Source: Parahoeflea alexandrii | Lineage (GTDB): Bacteria > Pseudomonadota > Alphaproteobacteria > Rhizobiales > Rhizobiaceae | DNA: 64,000 nt | Reading direction: 5' to 3' | NCBI RefSeq assembly: GCF_024105735.1 | Contig: NZ_JAAAML010000001.1 | Coordinates: 744,001 to 808,000, forward strand | Notes under the pieces: generated by a model | The model's input: only the letters and a program-made list of their open reading frames with translations | Database searches by the model: none | Told to the model about the DNA's origin: nothing | In this document: positions 33,391 through 42,134 of the stretch, in pieces | Numbering within the stretch: position 1 is the stretch's first letter | Layout of the letters: each line of letters starts with the position of its first letter | Translations under genes and position numbers: made by a program

Positions 33391-34779
33391 TCAGCCCCGT
33401 GCTTCGAGAAGCCCCCAGCGATTTCCAGTTCGCCGTTTGCGATGCATGAGCACGAGCATGGTCGTGATCAACACCAGCAGCTCGGCGACAATGCCCGCAT
33501 ACCATATGCCCGGTTCACCAAACCAGAACGGCAGCGTGAAGGTCAGGGGCAGCGCGAACATATATGTTCGCGACAGGCCCAGCAGCGCTGCTCTGGGCGC
33601 ATCACCGATCGCCTGGAAGTAGGACCCGATCATCATCACCGGACCGAAGATGAAGGTGGTCAGGACGATGTAGGGCAGGATCCGGGCGATCTCGCCGACG
33701 ATGGCGTGATCCTCGATGAAGATGTAGCCGATCTGGGAACGGGTGCCGAGAAAGACCAGCTCCACGATGATGCAGTAGACCAGGGCGAGCAGGACAGCAA
33801 TCTTGATGCTCCTGTCGGTTCGCACTGGCAGTCTGGCACCGAAATTGTTGCCGGCTATGGTCTGGAACGCCATGCTCAGCCCCAGCAATGGCAGGAAGGT
33901 GAAGGTGATCAGCCTGGTGATGATGCCGAACGCGCCTGCCGTCGCGGCATAGGTCTCCGCCGCCCAGAGCTGCAGGCAGTAGAGTGTCAGACCCGCCGAC
34001 AGCGACATGCCGATATAGCCCAGGCTCGAGGGCGCGCCGAGTGCCAGCAATTCGCCCCAATGTCCGGCTCCGGGCCAGGCGGGAAGTCTCGGGGCCATAG
34101 TTCTCCGCCCGGCAGATCTCCGGTAGAGGATCACGGCCAGCATTGAACAGAGCTCTGCCAGCACGGTTCCATAGGCCGAACCGGCGACGCCTGCACCAAG
34201 TTCGACGATGAAGACATAGTCGAAGCCGATGTTGAGCAATGCCGACATCAGCGTGATCGCTGCCATGGCGGTGAGCAGGCCCTCGCTGCGCAGGGCGGCG
34301 ATGTTGATCGAGAGCACGAAGACCAGCGGCGAAGACAGGATCAGGATGGAGATATAGGTATAGCCCATCCCGGCCAAAGCGGTGTCGCCATTGGCGGCCA
34401 TCAGGCTGAGCGCGTCGCCCACGAGCAGAAACAGTGCGATCAGCATGGCGCAGACAACCAGCGCCAGTTGAACGGCCTGGGCGAACACGATACCTGCGCT
34501 GTTCCGCTCGCCGCCGCCGATCATGCGCGCGAAGACGCTGGCGAAGCCGTTCGAGACCAGAGTCGCGAGCGCGACCAGAAGCATGTAGAGCGGGAACATC
34601 AGGGTGACCGCTGTCAGCGCGTCCGCTCCGACATAGGCACCCAGGAAATAGGCGTCGACCACGGTGAAAAGGCCATTGACGCCCATGACGACAATGATCG
34701 GCGTGGCGGTTTTCGCAAACAGTGCCGGCAATGATCCGGCAAGATAGATGTTGTCGTGGGGTGTGGACAATCCTGTCAT
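33391..34779 (-). CDS. MATE-family multidrug/Na+-type efflux transporter
   Basis: A 462-residue inner-membrane protein with about 12 helices in two MatE repeats. Typical features are GVNGLFTVVDAYFLGAYVGADAL in the first helices (the VDAYFLG position of VDTIFVG), ARMIGGGERNSAG in the first cytoplasmic loop, and GSYFQAIGDAPRAALLGLSRTYMF in the second half. It resembles the DinF/NorM-like branch that exports cationic compounds in exchange for Na+ or H+. AGAGG at 34786-34790 is spaced 6 nt from the ATG at 34779. It is isolated, with no regulator adjacent. Confidence 0.9.
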   Translation of the reverse strand: MTGLSTPHDNIYLAGSLPALFAKTATPIIVVMGVNGLFTVVDAYFLGAYVGADALTAVTLMFPLYMLLVALATLVSNGFASVFARMIGGGERNSAGIVFAQAVQLALVVCAMLIALFLLVGDALSLMAANGDTALAGMGYTYISILILSSPLVFVLSINIAALRSEGLLTAMAAITLMSALLNIGFDYVFIVELGAGVAGSAYGTVLAELCSMLAVILYRRSAGRRTMAPRLPAWPGAGHWGELLALGAPSSLGYIGMSLSAGLTLYCLQLWAAETYAATAGAFGIITRLITFTFLPLLGLSMAFQTIAGNNFGARLPVRTDRSIKIAVLLALVYCIIVELVFLGTRSQIGYIFIEDHAIVGEIARILPYIVLTTFIFGPVMMIGSYFQAIGDAPRAALLGLSRTYMFALPLTFTLPFWFGEPGIWYAGIVAELLVLITTMLVLMHRKRRTGNRWGLLEARG

Positions 34780-35039
34780 CACAAACCTCTTTCAGTGTCT
34801 GGATGCGGATCAGGAAGGGTGCTCGCGTTGCCATCGGACCGCATTCAACTGAAATCGGTGGATGAGACTTTGATGCGAAGGGCTTCACCATGGACAAGCC
34901 AGCGAGCGGCAGGGGCCTTCACCCTGTGGGTTCGATAGGCCCCGATGCTGGATTTGTCAATTGTCGATCTTGCGCAGGCGGAACCCTTGGCGCGGGCAAC
35001 CGCTATTGTTCTGGCCATCCGTGCTACGGTGGTCTAAGG

Positions 35040-35489
35040 AGGGCGCGCCAGTCGGCCGGGCAGCCGCGCCCTGCAGCGTCGAAAGACAGCAGGGTGAGGA
35101 AAGTCCGGGCTCCACGGATAAGCGGTGCCGGATAACATCCGGCGGGGGCGACCCCAGGGAAAGTGCCACAGAAAGCAAACCGCCCCGCCACCTGATTGCC
35201 GGATCCGATCCCACGGTCGAGCGGCAATGAGGCGGCGGGGTAAGGGTGAAAGGGTGGGGTAAGAGCCCACCGCGCGACCGGCAACGGAAGCGGCACGGTA
35301 AACCCCACCGGGAGCAAAACCGAATAGGGATGACGCAGGGCGCAAGCCCGGCCCTTTTTCCGGGGTTGATCATCCGGGTAGGTTGCTTGAGGTGCGCAGC
35401 AATGCGTATCCCAGAGGAATGGCTGCCACGTTCTGGTCCGCAAGGGCCAGGGCCATACAGAACCCGGCTTACAGGCCGGCTGGCGTTTT
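35040..35489 (+). ncRNA. rnpB: RNase P RNA, bacterial class A
   Basis: The conserved core blocks of RNase P RNA are all present in order: GAGGAAAGTCCGGGCTCC near 35095, CGGGGGCGACC near 35143, AGGGAAAGTGCCACAGAAA near 35157, and the 3' AACCCGGCTTACAGG near 35461. The ends pair as helix P1 (CGCCAGTCGG at 35046-35055 with CCGGCTGGCG at 35476-35485), followed by a TTTTC run that is part of the terminator. This RNA is the catalytic subunit that matures tRNA 5' ends. The exact ends are approximate. It is convergent with the histidine kinase gene. Confidence 0.95.
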
Positions 35490-35535
35490 CAATCTGATCG
35501 GCAACCCGCGGCGGTGAGGGTGCGTGTGGCGCGGC

Positions 35536-37347
35536 TCAACGCCAGACCAGCCGTATCGTTGTGCCACCTGGATCGCTGCTGAGGTCGAAATCGGCGCCGA
35601 TGCTTCCGGCGCGGCGACGCATGCCGGCGAGGCCGTGGCCATGGTGCCTGCGGCCGTCCGGCCTCGGGTCGAAACCCTTTCCATTGTCACTGATGGTGAT
35701 CGAATTGCGGTCGGAGGCGATGGTGATGATACTGGCTTCGGCGTGCTTGATGATGTTGGTGATGCTCTCCTGGACGATCCGGAGCAGGTTGAGATTCTGC
35801 GACGGGCCGGGATGGGGCAGTTCCGGTTCATCATCAATGCGCCAGTCGAATTCGAGCGCATGTTCGGCCAGAAGCGTTTCCAGACGGGTGCGCAGCATGC
35901 CGAGCAAGGTCGAGATGCTGGCATCGGTCTCGAGGCTGTCAAGCATCAGTGACAGGTCGCGCAACGCGTCTTCAAGTGCTGTCTTGATGACCGCGTCGCC
36001 CTTTTCGTTGTTCTGCATGTAAGCCAGCGTGTTCACCAGTTGGCCGCCGATGCCGTCGTGCAAGTCGAGCATGATGCGCTGGCGCTCGTTGTTGATCGCT
36101 TTCAAACGTTCGGCCTGGCCGAGTTTCTCGTAGGTGAGACGCAATTCCTCGGTCTTGGCCGCGACGGTTTGCTTGAGCGTTCCGGTCAGTTCCTCGTAGC
36201 TGCGCAGCGACAGCATGAAGCGTGAGATCACCAGCCAGAGACAGACGCAGAGCATGGCCAGCGGCATGAACTGGAAGATGTGCTGATTGCGCCCCGGATC
36301 CACGACCGCGGTGATGTAGAGTTCATAGACGCCCATGGCCGAGGCCATCGAGAGGAAGAAGAAGAAGATGCGCAGGTCGGGCTTGTCGATCTTGCTCCTG
36401 TTGCCGAGCAGCACCGCCAGCACGAGGAACGACAGGATCGCCGGATGCAGCTTGAAAAGCAGCAGTGTGTCGAAGAGATAAGGGGCCGGGACGAGGGAAC
36501 CGGCAGCCAACTCGGCGATGATCAGAACCAGACTGACTGTCTCGAGTGGTTTGAGGCCTTCACCGATGTAATGATTGCAGAACCTGAATATCAGATAGAC
36601 ATAAATGCTCACCGAGACCTGCCAGATCAGGGTCGACCAGCGGTAGCCGATGGCACTGGTGTCGAAGCCGAAATGGATGCAGATGATGCAGGCAAAGCCG
36701 CAGGAGGTGGCCAGCAGCGCGTAGATCGGTTCGCTGCGCCGGGCGAACCAGATGATGCCGAGCATGATTCCGGCTATGGTCATGAAGCCGAGATTGAAGC
36801 GCGCCATCCCGGCGCTGGTGATGAACCGCCAATTGTAGTGCGGAGTGAGAAGCTGTGCTTCGCCGAAATGGAAGGGCTCGAGCACCAGGCCTTCCTGAGG
36901 ATAGCCGTAGAGGGTGATCTCGATCCGGTTCTGACCGGGCTGCAACAGGCTTTGCGGAACCGTCGCCAGCACCGGGATGTTCCACATCCGTGCAGGCTGG
37001 CGGTCGGTGAGTTCGTTGCCGTAAACCTGTGCGCCGTTGACGCTGACAAAGACTTCGTCGGCGTAACTCGGCAGATAGAGCGCCTGGAGACTGTCGGGGA
37101 TCTTTGGCAGGGACATATCAAAGCGCAGGTGCCGGGTTTCGTGGCCGGCGGCATGGCGTGCGGGAAAATGATGAGGAAGCTCAATGTCGCGGGGTTGCGC
37201 GCATCCGGGTGTTTCACAGACCTGTCCCGCGGTCAGCATCACCGCAGGGTCGATCGGCTCGATGGCACCGATATTCAACGCCCAGATCAGCCCTGCAATG
37301 GCTGCGATCCAGGCGAGGACGGCAAGAAGCGTGCGGCTGTTCTGCAC
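35536..37347 (-). CDS. sensor histidine kinase, 7TMR-DISM type with HisKA_3
   Basis: A 603-residue membrane kinase. Helix 1 (about residues 8-27) is followed by a periplasmic beta-rich domain (about 28-185) of the 7TMR-DISM extracellular type, then seven helices (about 190-400). A coiled coil (EELTGTLKQTVAAKTEELRL) leads to a HisKA_3 dimerisation domain with phospho-acceptor H430 in LDLHDGIGGQ and an HATPase_c domain with N-box NLLRIVQESITNIIKHA and G-box DNGKGFD. The start is GTG directly after the response regulator's TAG, with zero spacing. The pair is a NarX/NarL-type two-component system. The ligand is unknown. Confidence 0.92.
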   Translation of the reverse strand: MQNSRTLLAVLAWIAAIAGLIWALNIGAIEPIDPAVMLTAGQVCETPGCAQPRDIELPHHFPARHAAGHETRHLRFDMSLPKIPDSLQALYLPSYADEVFVSVNGAQVYGNELTDRQPARMWNIPVLATVPQSLLQPGQNRIEITLYGYPQEGLVLEPFHFGEAQLLTPHYNWRFITSAGMARFNLGFMTIAGIMLGIIWFARRSEPIYALLATSCGFACIICIHFGFDTSAIGYRWSTLIWQVSVSIYVYLIFRFCNHYIGEGLKPLETVSLVLIIAELAAGSLVPAPYLFDTLLLFKLHPAILSFLVLAVLLGNRSKIDKPDLRIFFFFLSMASAMGVYELYITAVVDPGRNQHIFQFMPLAMLCVCLWLVISRFMLSLRSYEELTGTLKQTVAAKTEELRLTYEKLGQAERLKAINNERQRIMLDLHDGIGGQLVNTLAYMQNNEKGDAVIKTALEDALRDLSLMLDSLETDASISTLLGMLRTRLETLLAEHALEFDWRIDDEPELPHPGPSQNLNLLRIVQESITNIIKHAEASIITIASDRNSITISDNGKGFDPRPDGRRHHGHGLAGMRRRAGSIGADFDLSSDPGGTTIRLVWR

Positions 37348-38004
37348 CTAGAGAAGCCCCATGCGTGTCGCCCGGGCAATGGCCTCGGTGTTCGAATTGA
37401 CGTTGAGCTTCTGGTAGATGTTGTTGATGTGGTTGCCGACGGTCCCGGTGGAGATGCCGAGCTTTTCCCCGATCTCGCGGCGCTTGTAGCCCTTGGCGAC
37501 GGCATTGAGGATCTCGGTTTCGCGATTGGTCAGATCGATCTGCGGGGCTCCTTCGGAGGATCCGGCGGTGCCCGAACTGACCATGGCCAGCAGATGACGG
37601 GCAATCTGCGGGCTTATCGGGCTGCCGCCCTCGATTACCGACAGTACGTCCTTGCCGATGGCGGCCAGCGATCCGCTCTTGAGCACGTAGCCGCGGGCGC
37701 CGGCTCGCAGGGCATCGATTACGCGTGCCTCGTCGCCGAAGATGCTGACGACGAGCGCTTCGCAGGTCCAGTCAGCCCCGGAGACGGCCTTGATCACCTC
37801 GATGCCGGAGCCGTCGGGAAGGCCGAGATCGACGAGCACGATGCGGGGCCTGTGCGCGTACAGCTGGTTGAGGCCGCCGTCGACGTCATCGGCGATGGCG
37901 CAGACGCTGAGTTCGTCCGTCTTCTCGATGGCTGACTTGAGCCGCAGCGCGATCTCGCGCCTGTCTTCGACAATGAGAACGGAGTGAGAAACAGTTTCAG
38001 CCAT
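37348..38004 (-). CDS. NarL/FixJ-family response regulator
   Basis: A 218-residue regulator with an N-terminal receiver domain (phospho-acceptor D59 in VLVDLGLPDG, conserved K near 108 in YVLKSGS) and a C-terminal LuxR-type helix-turn-helix (LTNRETEILNAVAKGYK, then EIGEKLGISTGTVGNHINNI). It is the first gene of the pair with the histidine kinase, which begins at the next base. The ATG at 38004 gives a standard receiver N-terminus; a longer in-frame start at 38049 adds a non-conserved extension. It is divergent from the DUF4189 gene, a possible target. No Shine-Dalgarno is obvious. Confidence 0.93.
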   Translation of the reverse strand: MAETVSHSVLIVEDRREIALRLKSAIEKTDELSVCAIADDVDGGLNQLYAHRPRIVLVDLGLPDGSGIEVIKAVSGADWTCEALVVSIFGDEARVIDALRAGARGYVLKSGSLAAIGKDVLSVIEGGSPISPQIARHLLAMVSSGTAGSSEGAPQIDLTNRETEILNAVAKGYKRREIGEKLGISTGTVGNHINNIYQKLNVNSNTEAIARATRMGLL

Positions 38005-38153
38005 GATGCGGGTCGATTGCGAGAGTGTGCATGGTGGCAAGTCTAGCAAAGGAACAGCCAGGCTTGCATGTATTAATCCATCTATTGTGCCTGCACCCGA
38101 GCCGGCAATAGATTTCCCCCGACCAAGACCAAACCATGATCGGGAATACTGCC

Positions 38154-39179
38154 ATGTCTGTCCACTCTCCTCGCATTTCCGCCCTGCAAAGCTTCCGTCG
38201 CATGTTGCTTGTCACCGGCGGCATGGCAGTGGCGCTCGGCGCAGTGCTGACAGCAGCGATGCCAGCCGCTCAGGCCTCGGAGCTTACGGTCTATGAGTGC
38301 GAACCCGAGGGTGACGTCTTCTACGAGGTCGAAGTGTTCTGGGTTGACGGAAGCTCCACCGCGCGGATCTCTCCCAAGAGCGAATACATCAGCGCGGCGG
38401 AATCGGCGGCGCAAACTGAAACCGCGCGCGAGCAGCGCGTGGCCAGCGGGTTCAGCTTCGACAGCCGCAGCTACAGTTTCTTTGGCAAGGGCACCGATGC
38501 CCGGCTTCGCTTCAAGCAGTATCCGAACGACGCACCGGTTCCCTGCGCCGAACGCGCGATATCACAGGACCATGCTTCGGGTGCTGTTGGTGGCAACGAG
38601 ACACCGCTCGGCGGACAGAAGGCGCGGTCGCTCGGCGGCAAGCTGCGCAACGGTCCGGGAACGAACTTCTCGGTTGCTGGAAGCCTCGCCGAAGGGACGC
38701 CGGTATCGGTGCTGGCCAATACCGGTGTCCGGTTCGATGGCTATGACTGGTTCGAAATCCGGCACGGCGGCGGGGTCGCCTACCAGTGGGGCGGCATCAT
38801 GTGCTCGGATGGAGGCGCGATCGCGGGCATGTTTGGTGACTGCGCCTCGCTGCTTCGCAGCCAGGCGCCGGCCCGGGTCCAGACGGTCGCGAGCGGCGGT
38901 GGCTGGATGGCCTTTGCCATTGGCGCGAACGGGCGGTTCGGCCACGGTGCCGGGGCCAGCCGCCAGGAAGCACAGTCTTACGCGATGCAGTATTGCGGCG
39001 ATGCTTCCTGCGGCATCGAGGACATGACACAGGCCCAGTGCCATGCGCTGGTGGGCGGCAATCGCAACGGCCACTGGTTCGGTGCGGGAAACAGCAAGCG
39101 GGCCGCTGAAAGCTTCGCCATGGGATTTTGCAGCAATGCCGAAGGATCCTGCGCGATCCGTTATTCGCATTGCCGCTGA
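38154..39179 (+). CDS. exported SH3-like and DUF4189 protein
   Basis: A 341-residue secreted or periplasmic protein. A long signal peptide (TAAMPAAQASE end) is followed by a beta-rich cysteine-containing domain, an SH3b-like domain at about 160-222 (LGGKLRNGPGTNFSVAGSLAEGTPVSVL, then YDWFEIRHGGGVAYQWGGIMC) and a DUF4189 domain at the end (WMAFAIGANGRFGHGAGASRQEAQSYAM). DUF4189 domains carry paired cysteines. Function is not known; SH3b domains often bind peptidoglycan. GGGA about eight bases upstream supports the ATG at 38154 over the one at 38136. It is divergent from the two-component regulator. Confidence 0.8.
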   Translation: MSVHSPRISALQSFRRMLLVTGGMAVALGAVLTAAMPAAQASELTVYECEPEGDVFYEVEVFWVDGSSTARISPKSEYISAAESAAQTETAREQRVASGFSFDSRSYSFFGKGTDARLRFKQYPNDAPVPCAERAISQDHASGAVGGNETPLGGQKARSLGGKLRNGPGTNFSVAGSLAEGTPVSVLANTGVRFDGYDWFEIRHGGGVAYQWGGIMCSDGGAIAGMFGDCASLLRSQAPARVQTVASGGGWMAFAIGANGRFGHGAGASRQEAQSYAMQYCGDASCGIEDMTQAQCHALVGGNRNGHWFGAGNSKRAAESFAMGFCSNAEGSCAIRYSHCR

Positions 39180-39299
39180 ATCGAGGACTGCCGCAAGGCC
39201 GCCGGTCGCCAAACGACAAAAGTGTATGATTCCATACATTCAGGCCGAGGGGCCGGGCGGGTAGTCTGGTTTCATCACGATATTGAGCAGGAGTATGTC

Positions 39300-39899
39300 A
39301 TGAAGCTCGCATCTTATCTGACCGCAGGAGTAGTGGTCGCCGCAGGACTGGCCCTTTCGACCGCCGCACAGGCCCAGGATGGAGCGCTTATGTCTTCCGG
39401 CGATCTCTATTTCAACGGCACGATCGGCGGCAGCGCGCTGATCTTCAGCGGTTCTTCGAATGTGGCGAAGACCTATTACGGTGTTGATGCCAGCGGCGAG
39501 GTCTGCCGCGCCAATGCCGGCGGGTTCGATCTTTGCGGTGGCCTGAACGTGTTTCACACTCTTGGCAATGGCAAGAAGACCACGGGCACCATGACCACCA
39601 GCACACGGGTTGCCTCGGTTGGCGGCTTCGTCAAGGCGCGCAAGCAGATGGAGCAGGTTGGCATCGCGCCCTATGTGGGCCTGCGGCGCTTCTTTACCCA
39701 GACGACCGTGACCGGCGTTGGCGCAACCACCAAGCTCACCGACAATGCCAATGCGGTTTATGGCGGCGTGGAACTGGACTACAGCCTTGTCCAGGACCGG
39801 GTTTACCTGACGATGAAAGCCGAGGTCGGCCGCACTTTCGGTGCTCAGACCAACCGGACCACGGTGCTTTTGTCGCCCGGCCTTAAAGTGAAATTCTAA
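39300..39899 (+). CDS. exported protein, likely beta-barrel-like, unknown function
   Basis: A 199-residue protein with a Sec signal peptide (STAAQAQDG) and a mature chain of alternating polar and hydrophobic residues, ending in the phenylalanine typical of outer-membrane barrels (LKVKF). The central segment is threonine-rich, with three TT-containing strands. This suggests a small outer-membrane or periplasmic beta protein. CAGGAG at 39288-39293 is spaced 6 nt from the ATG. A palindrome TGTATG-ATTC-CATACA lies at 39223-39238 in front of it and a strong terminator follows, so it is a single-gene unit. Confidence 0.72.
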   Translation: MKLASYLTAGVVVAAGLALSTAAQAQDGALMSSGDLYFNGTIGGSALIFSGSSNVAKTYYGVDASGEVCRANAGGFDLCGGLNVFHTLGNGKKTTGTMTTSTRVASVGGFVKARKQMEQVGIAPYVGLRRFFTQTTVTGVGATTKLTDNANAVYGGVELDYSLVQDRVYLTMKAEVGRTFGAQTNRTTVLLSPGLKVKF

Positions 39900-39928
39900 C
39901 TCAAGCCACTGGTCCGGCTTGTGACAGG

Positions 39929-39979
39929 GACCTGGGCACCCGGCGCAGCTCAGCTCGCCGTGGTGCCCCAGGTCTTTTT
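39929..39979 (+). terminator. strong intrinsic terminator of the barrel-like protein gene
   Basis: A long stem starting GACCTGGG pairs with CCCAGGTC and continues through CACC/GGTG (one bulge) and CGGCG/CGCCG, closing a 10-nt loop. It is followed by TTTTTGGTATTTTT. It lies 29 nt after the stop. Confidence 0.9.
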
Positions 39980-40224
39980 GGTATTTTTCCAGATCATTCC
40001 AACTCTATCCCTTCCTACGGAACTGGCGTGTTCCGCGACAGAGTGAGGCAGGCCGCCTTTGAACGGTGCAGGGCCCGGTTGCACCGCAGTGCCGGGAACC
40101 AATCATCAGCAACTTCGTTGAGCGCAGACAGGACGGCGATCACCCTCATTCCAGGGATCAGGTCGTTCCATCCTGGCCGCTCAGAAACCATGCCGCACAA
40201 AATCATTTTCAAAGGAAACACGCC

Positions 40225-40698
40225 ATGAAGACCCTGTCCGATGCATTCGAACACACTCTGAAAGACATCTACTATGCCGAGAACGCGCTGGTGAAAGCGC
40301 TTCCGAAGGTTCAGCAAGCCGCCAACGGCAAGAAGCTGAAGGATGCGATCGGCGAGCATCTTGAAGAAACCAAGGGCCAGATCAAGACACTGGAGAAGGT
40401 GTTCAAGTCGATCGGCAAGACCGCTTCAGGCGAAAAATGCGATGCCATCGAAGGTCTGATCAAGGAAACCGACGGGATCATCGACGAGGCCACCGGCGTG
40501 GCCAAGAACGCCGCGCTGATTGCTGCCGCCCAGGCCGTCGAGCATTATGAAATCGCCCGTTACGGTACCTTGAGGGAATGGGCAAAGGTGCTTGGCCACA
40601 GTGAAGCCCATGACCTGCTCACCCGGATACTCGACGAGGAAAAGGCCGCCAACAGCAAGCTGACCAACCTGGCGGTTTCATCGATCAACGAAGAATAG
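40225..40698 (+). CDS. ferritin-like DUF892 (YciE/YciF family) protein
   Basis: A 157-residue helical protein of the YciE/YciF (DUF892) family, a ferritin-like four-helix bundle with a di-iron-type site. Visible pieces are FEHTLKDIYYAENALVKALPK at the N-terminus, HLEETKGQIKTLEKVF with acidic and histidine ligands, and AAQAVEHYEIARYGTL. These proteins are usually induced by general or osmotic stress; the biochemical role is not known. AAAGGA at 40211-40216 is spaced 8 nt from the ATG. Longer in-frame starts upstream have no such site and unnatural composition. Confidence 0.92.
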   Translation: MKTLSDAFEHTLKDIYYAENALVKALPKVQQAANGKKLKDAIGEHLEETKGQIKTLEKVFKSIGKTASGEKCDAIEGLIKETDGIIDEATGVAKNAALIAAAQAVEHYEIARYGTLREWAKVLGHSEAHDLLTRILDEEKAANSKLTNLAVSSINEE

Positions 40699-40743
40699 GG
40701 CAATCAGGATCTGCGCACTGCCATGCTGCGTGCGCTAAGGCTT

Positions 40744-40780
40744 GCTGCGGGAGGACGGTTCTATGCCGTGCTCCCGCAGC
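40744..40780. terminator. GC-rich hairpin between convergent DUF892 and DUF427 genes
   Basis: A perfect 10-bp stem GCTGCGGGAG/CTCCCGCAGC with an inner ACGG/CCGT pairing in the loop. It lies between the convergent stops at 40698 and 40835. T-runs are weak (TTGTTC), so termination strength is uncertain. Confidence 0.45.
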
Positions 40781-40834
40781 TTGTTCGCGGCAAGCCACAT
40801 GAAGGATGGCAGGAGGGGCAGTCGGCGTGCGAAC

Positions 40835-41239
40835 TCAGTCGCCTTCCGTGATCCTGACCTTGTCCGGCCAGAAGGCGAAATGTCCCGCGAGTTGCCGGGA
40901 GCCCTCAAGCGGCCGGTCGTAGGTCCAGGCGATCTCGTTGCCGTTGAACGAAACGTAGCTCGCATCGCCCTTGAGCGGGCAGTGGGTGGATTTGTCGACG
41001 GGTTCGAGACTGGCAATGATATCAGACGCAGGGATGTATATGGCTGGATCGTAGAGGGACTTGCCCATCTCCAAGACGCGGAGCGCGTCTTGCGTTTGCG
41101 CAATCAGCGTGTCGCCGACATGAACGCTTACGGTTCGCCTGACGCGCCTGATGACCATGAGATGGTTCGGGTTGTTTGGGTTTCGAATGGCCCCTTCGAG
41201 CGAAGGGACATTGGCATCGCCGGAGTTTGAGCCTTGCAT
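40835..41239 (-). CDS. DUF427 domain protein
   Basis: A 134-residue soluble protein with the DUF427 beta-barrel fold. Diagnostic parts are RVRRTVSVHVGDTLIAQTQDALRVLE, the PAIYIPASDI segment, the THCPLKGDASYVSF motif containing a cysteine, and the end AFWPDKVRI. The function of the domain is not known. The start at 41239 gives a normal family length; a longer frame reading upstream is proline-rich and unlike the family. It converges with DUF892 and is divergent from the cyclo-ligase gene. Confidence 0.85.
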   Translation of the reverse strand: MQGSNSGDANVPSLEGAIRNPNNPNHLMVIRRVRRTVSVHVGDTLIAQTQDALRVLEMGKSLYDPAIYIPASDIIASLEPVDKSTHCPLKGDASYVSFNGNEIAWTYDRPLEGSRQLAGHFAFWPDKVRITEGD

Positions 41240-41420
41240 GGTCTCGCCTGTGGTTTGAGGTGGCGGGCGTGTGACCCTGCTTTCCGGTTTATCATGATCC
41301 GGGCCGCTTTGACATGGTAAGGGCGCAGGTGTGCCAACCATTGGCAAAGTCAGCCGGTGAGACGAGGCATGCCGCAATCAGACCTGTGAATGGCCTCGTG
41401 CGGGGTGTTTAATCGCTGCC

Positions 41421-42089
41421 ATGACCCATGAAGACGAAGATGACGTTCCGGGTTCCACGGTCTGCCTTGCGCATCTGCTTGTCGATGGCCATGTCGTCGA
41501 TCCGCAGACCTGGCAGGATGTCTCGACATTCCGCAAATCCGAACGCAAGCGGCTCTATGCTGCCCGGCAGAACCAGTCCGCCGACGAGAGGAAATCTGCT
41601 TCGGCCGCCATCTCCTTGCGGCTGGACGAGATACTTGGCGATGTGGCGGGGCGGAGGATTGCCGCCTTCTGGCCGATCCGTGGCGAGGTCAACCTGCATG
41701 GCTGGATGGCCGGGGCCATCGACCGTGGTTCGCAGATCGGCCTGCCTGTCGTGGTGGAGAAGAACCATCCGGTGGAGTTTCATCGCTGGAGCCCGGGATG
41801 CGTCATGGCCAAGGGGATCTGGGATATTCCCGTGCCGGCAGAGCCGGATCCGGTGACACCGGACGTGGTGATCGTTCCGCTTCTCGGTGTCGATGAAGAC
41901 GGGTACCGGCTCGGCAATGGCGGGGGCTACTACGACCGGACGCTGGCGCGGCTTGACGGCGAGGTGCTGATCATTGGCGTTGGTCAGGCGTTCGCGCGGA
42001 TCAAGACGATCTTCCCGATGCCCTGGGACATTCCCATGCACAAGGTGGTGCTGGGTGACGGGACGGTCTCCGACCACTCTTCAGGCTGA
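41421..42089 (+). CDS. 5-formyltetrahydrofolate cyclo-ligase
   Basis: A 222-residue enzyme that converts 5-formyl-THF to 5,10-methenyl-THF with ATP. Signatures are FRKSERKRLYAAR, IAAFWPIRGEVNL and the substrate loop RLGNGGGYYDRTLA, with FPMPWDIPMHKVV at the end. The first 38 residues form an extension (PGSTVCLAHLLVDGHVVDP) that I associate with alphaproteobacterial members of the family. In many proteobacteria this gene follows zapA and the 6S RNA; neither is recognisable here. No clear Shine-Dalgarno precedes the ATG. Confidence 0.92.
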   Translation: MTHEDEDDVPGSTVCLAHLLVDGHVVDPQTWQDVSTFRKSERKRLYAARQNQSADERKSASAAISLRLDEILGDVAGRRIAAFWPIRGEVNLHGWMAGAIDRGSQIGLPVVVEKNHPVEFHRWSPGCVMAKGIWDIPVPAEPDPVTPDVVIVPLLGVDEDGYRLGNGGGYYDRTLARLDGEVLIIGVGQAFARIKTIFPMPWDIPMHKVVLGDGTVSDHSSG

Positions 42090-42095
42090 CGAAGC

Positions 42096-42118
42096 CGCCC
42101 GGCAGATGATGCCGGGCG
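42096..42118. terminator. hairpin between convergent cyclo-ligase and iorB genes
   Basis: A perfect 9-bp stem CGCCCGGCA/TGCCGGGCG closes a GATGA loop, 6 nt after the cyclo-ligase stop and 16 nt before the convergent stop. The following AACTGTTTCTGG is only modestly T-rich. Confidence 0.5.
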
Positions 42119-42134
42119 AACTGTTTCTGGCGGC

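Noticed and set aside
41240-41420. Possible 6S RNA upstream of the 5-formyl-THF cyclo-ligase gene
   Set aside because: The location is suggestive because ssrS often precedes this gene, but I find only short stems (TGCCAA/TTGGCA and CGAGGC/GCCTCG) and no long end-pairing rod. zapA is also absent. A covariance-model search with the 6S family would decide.
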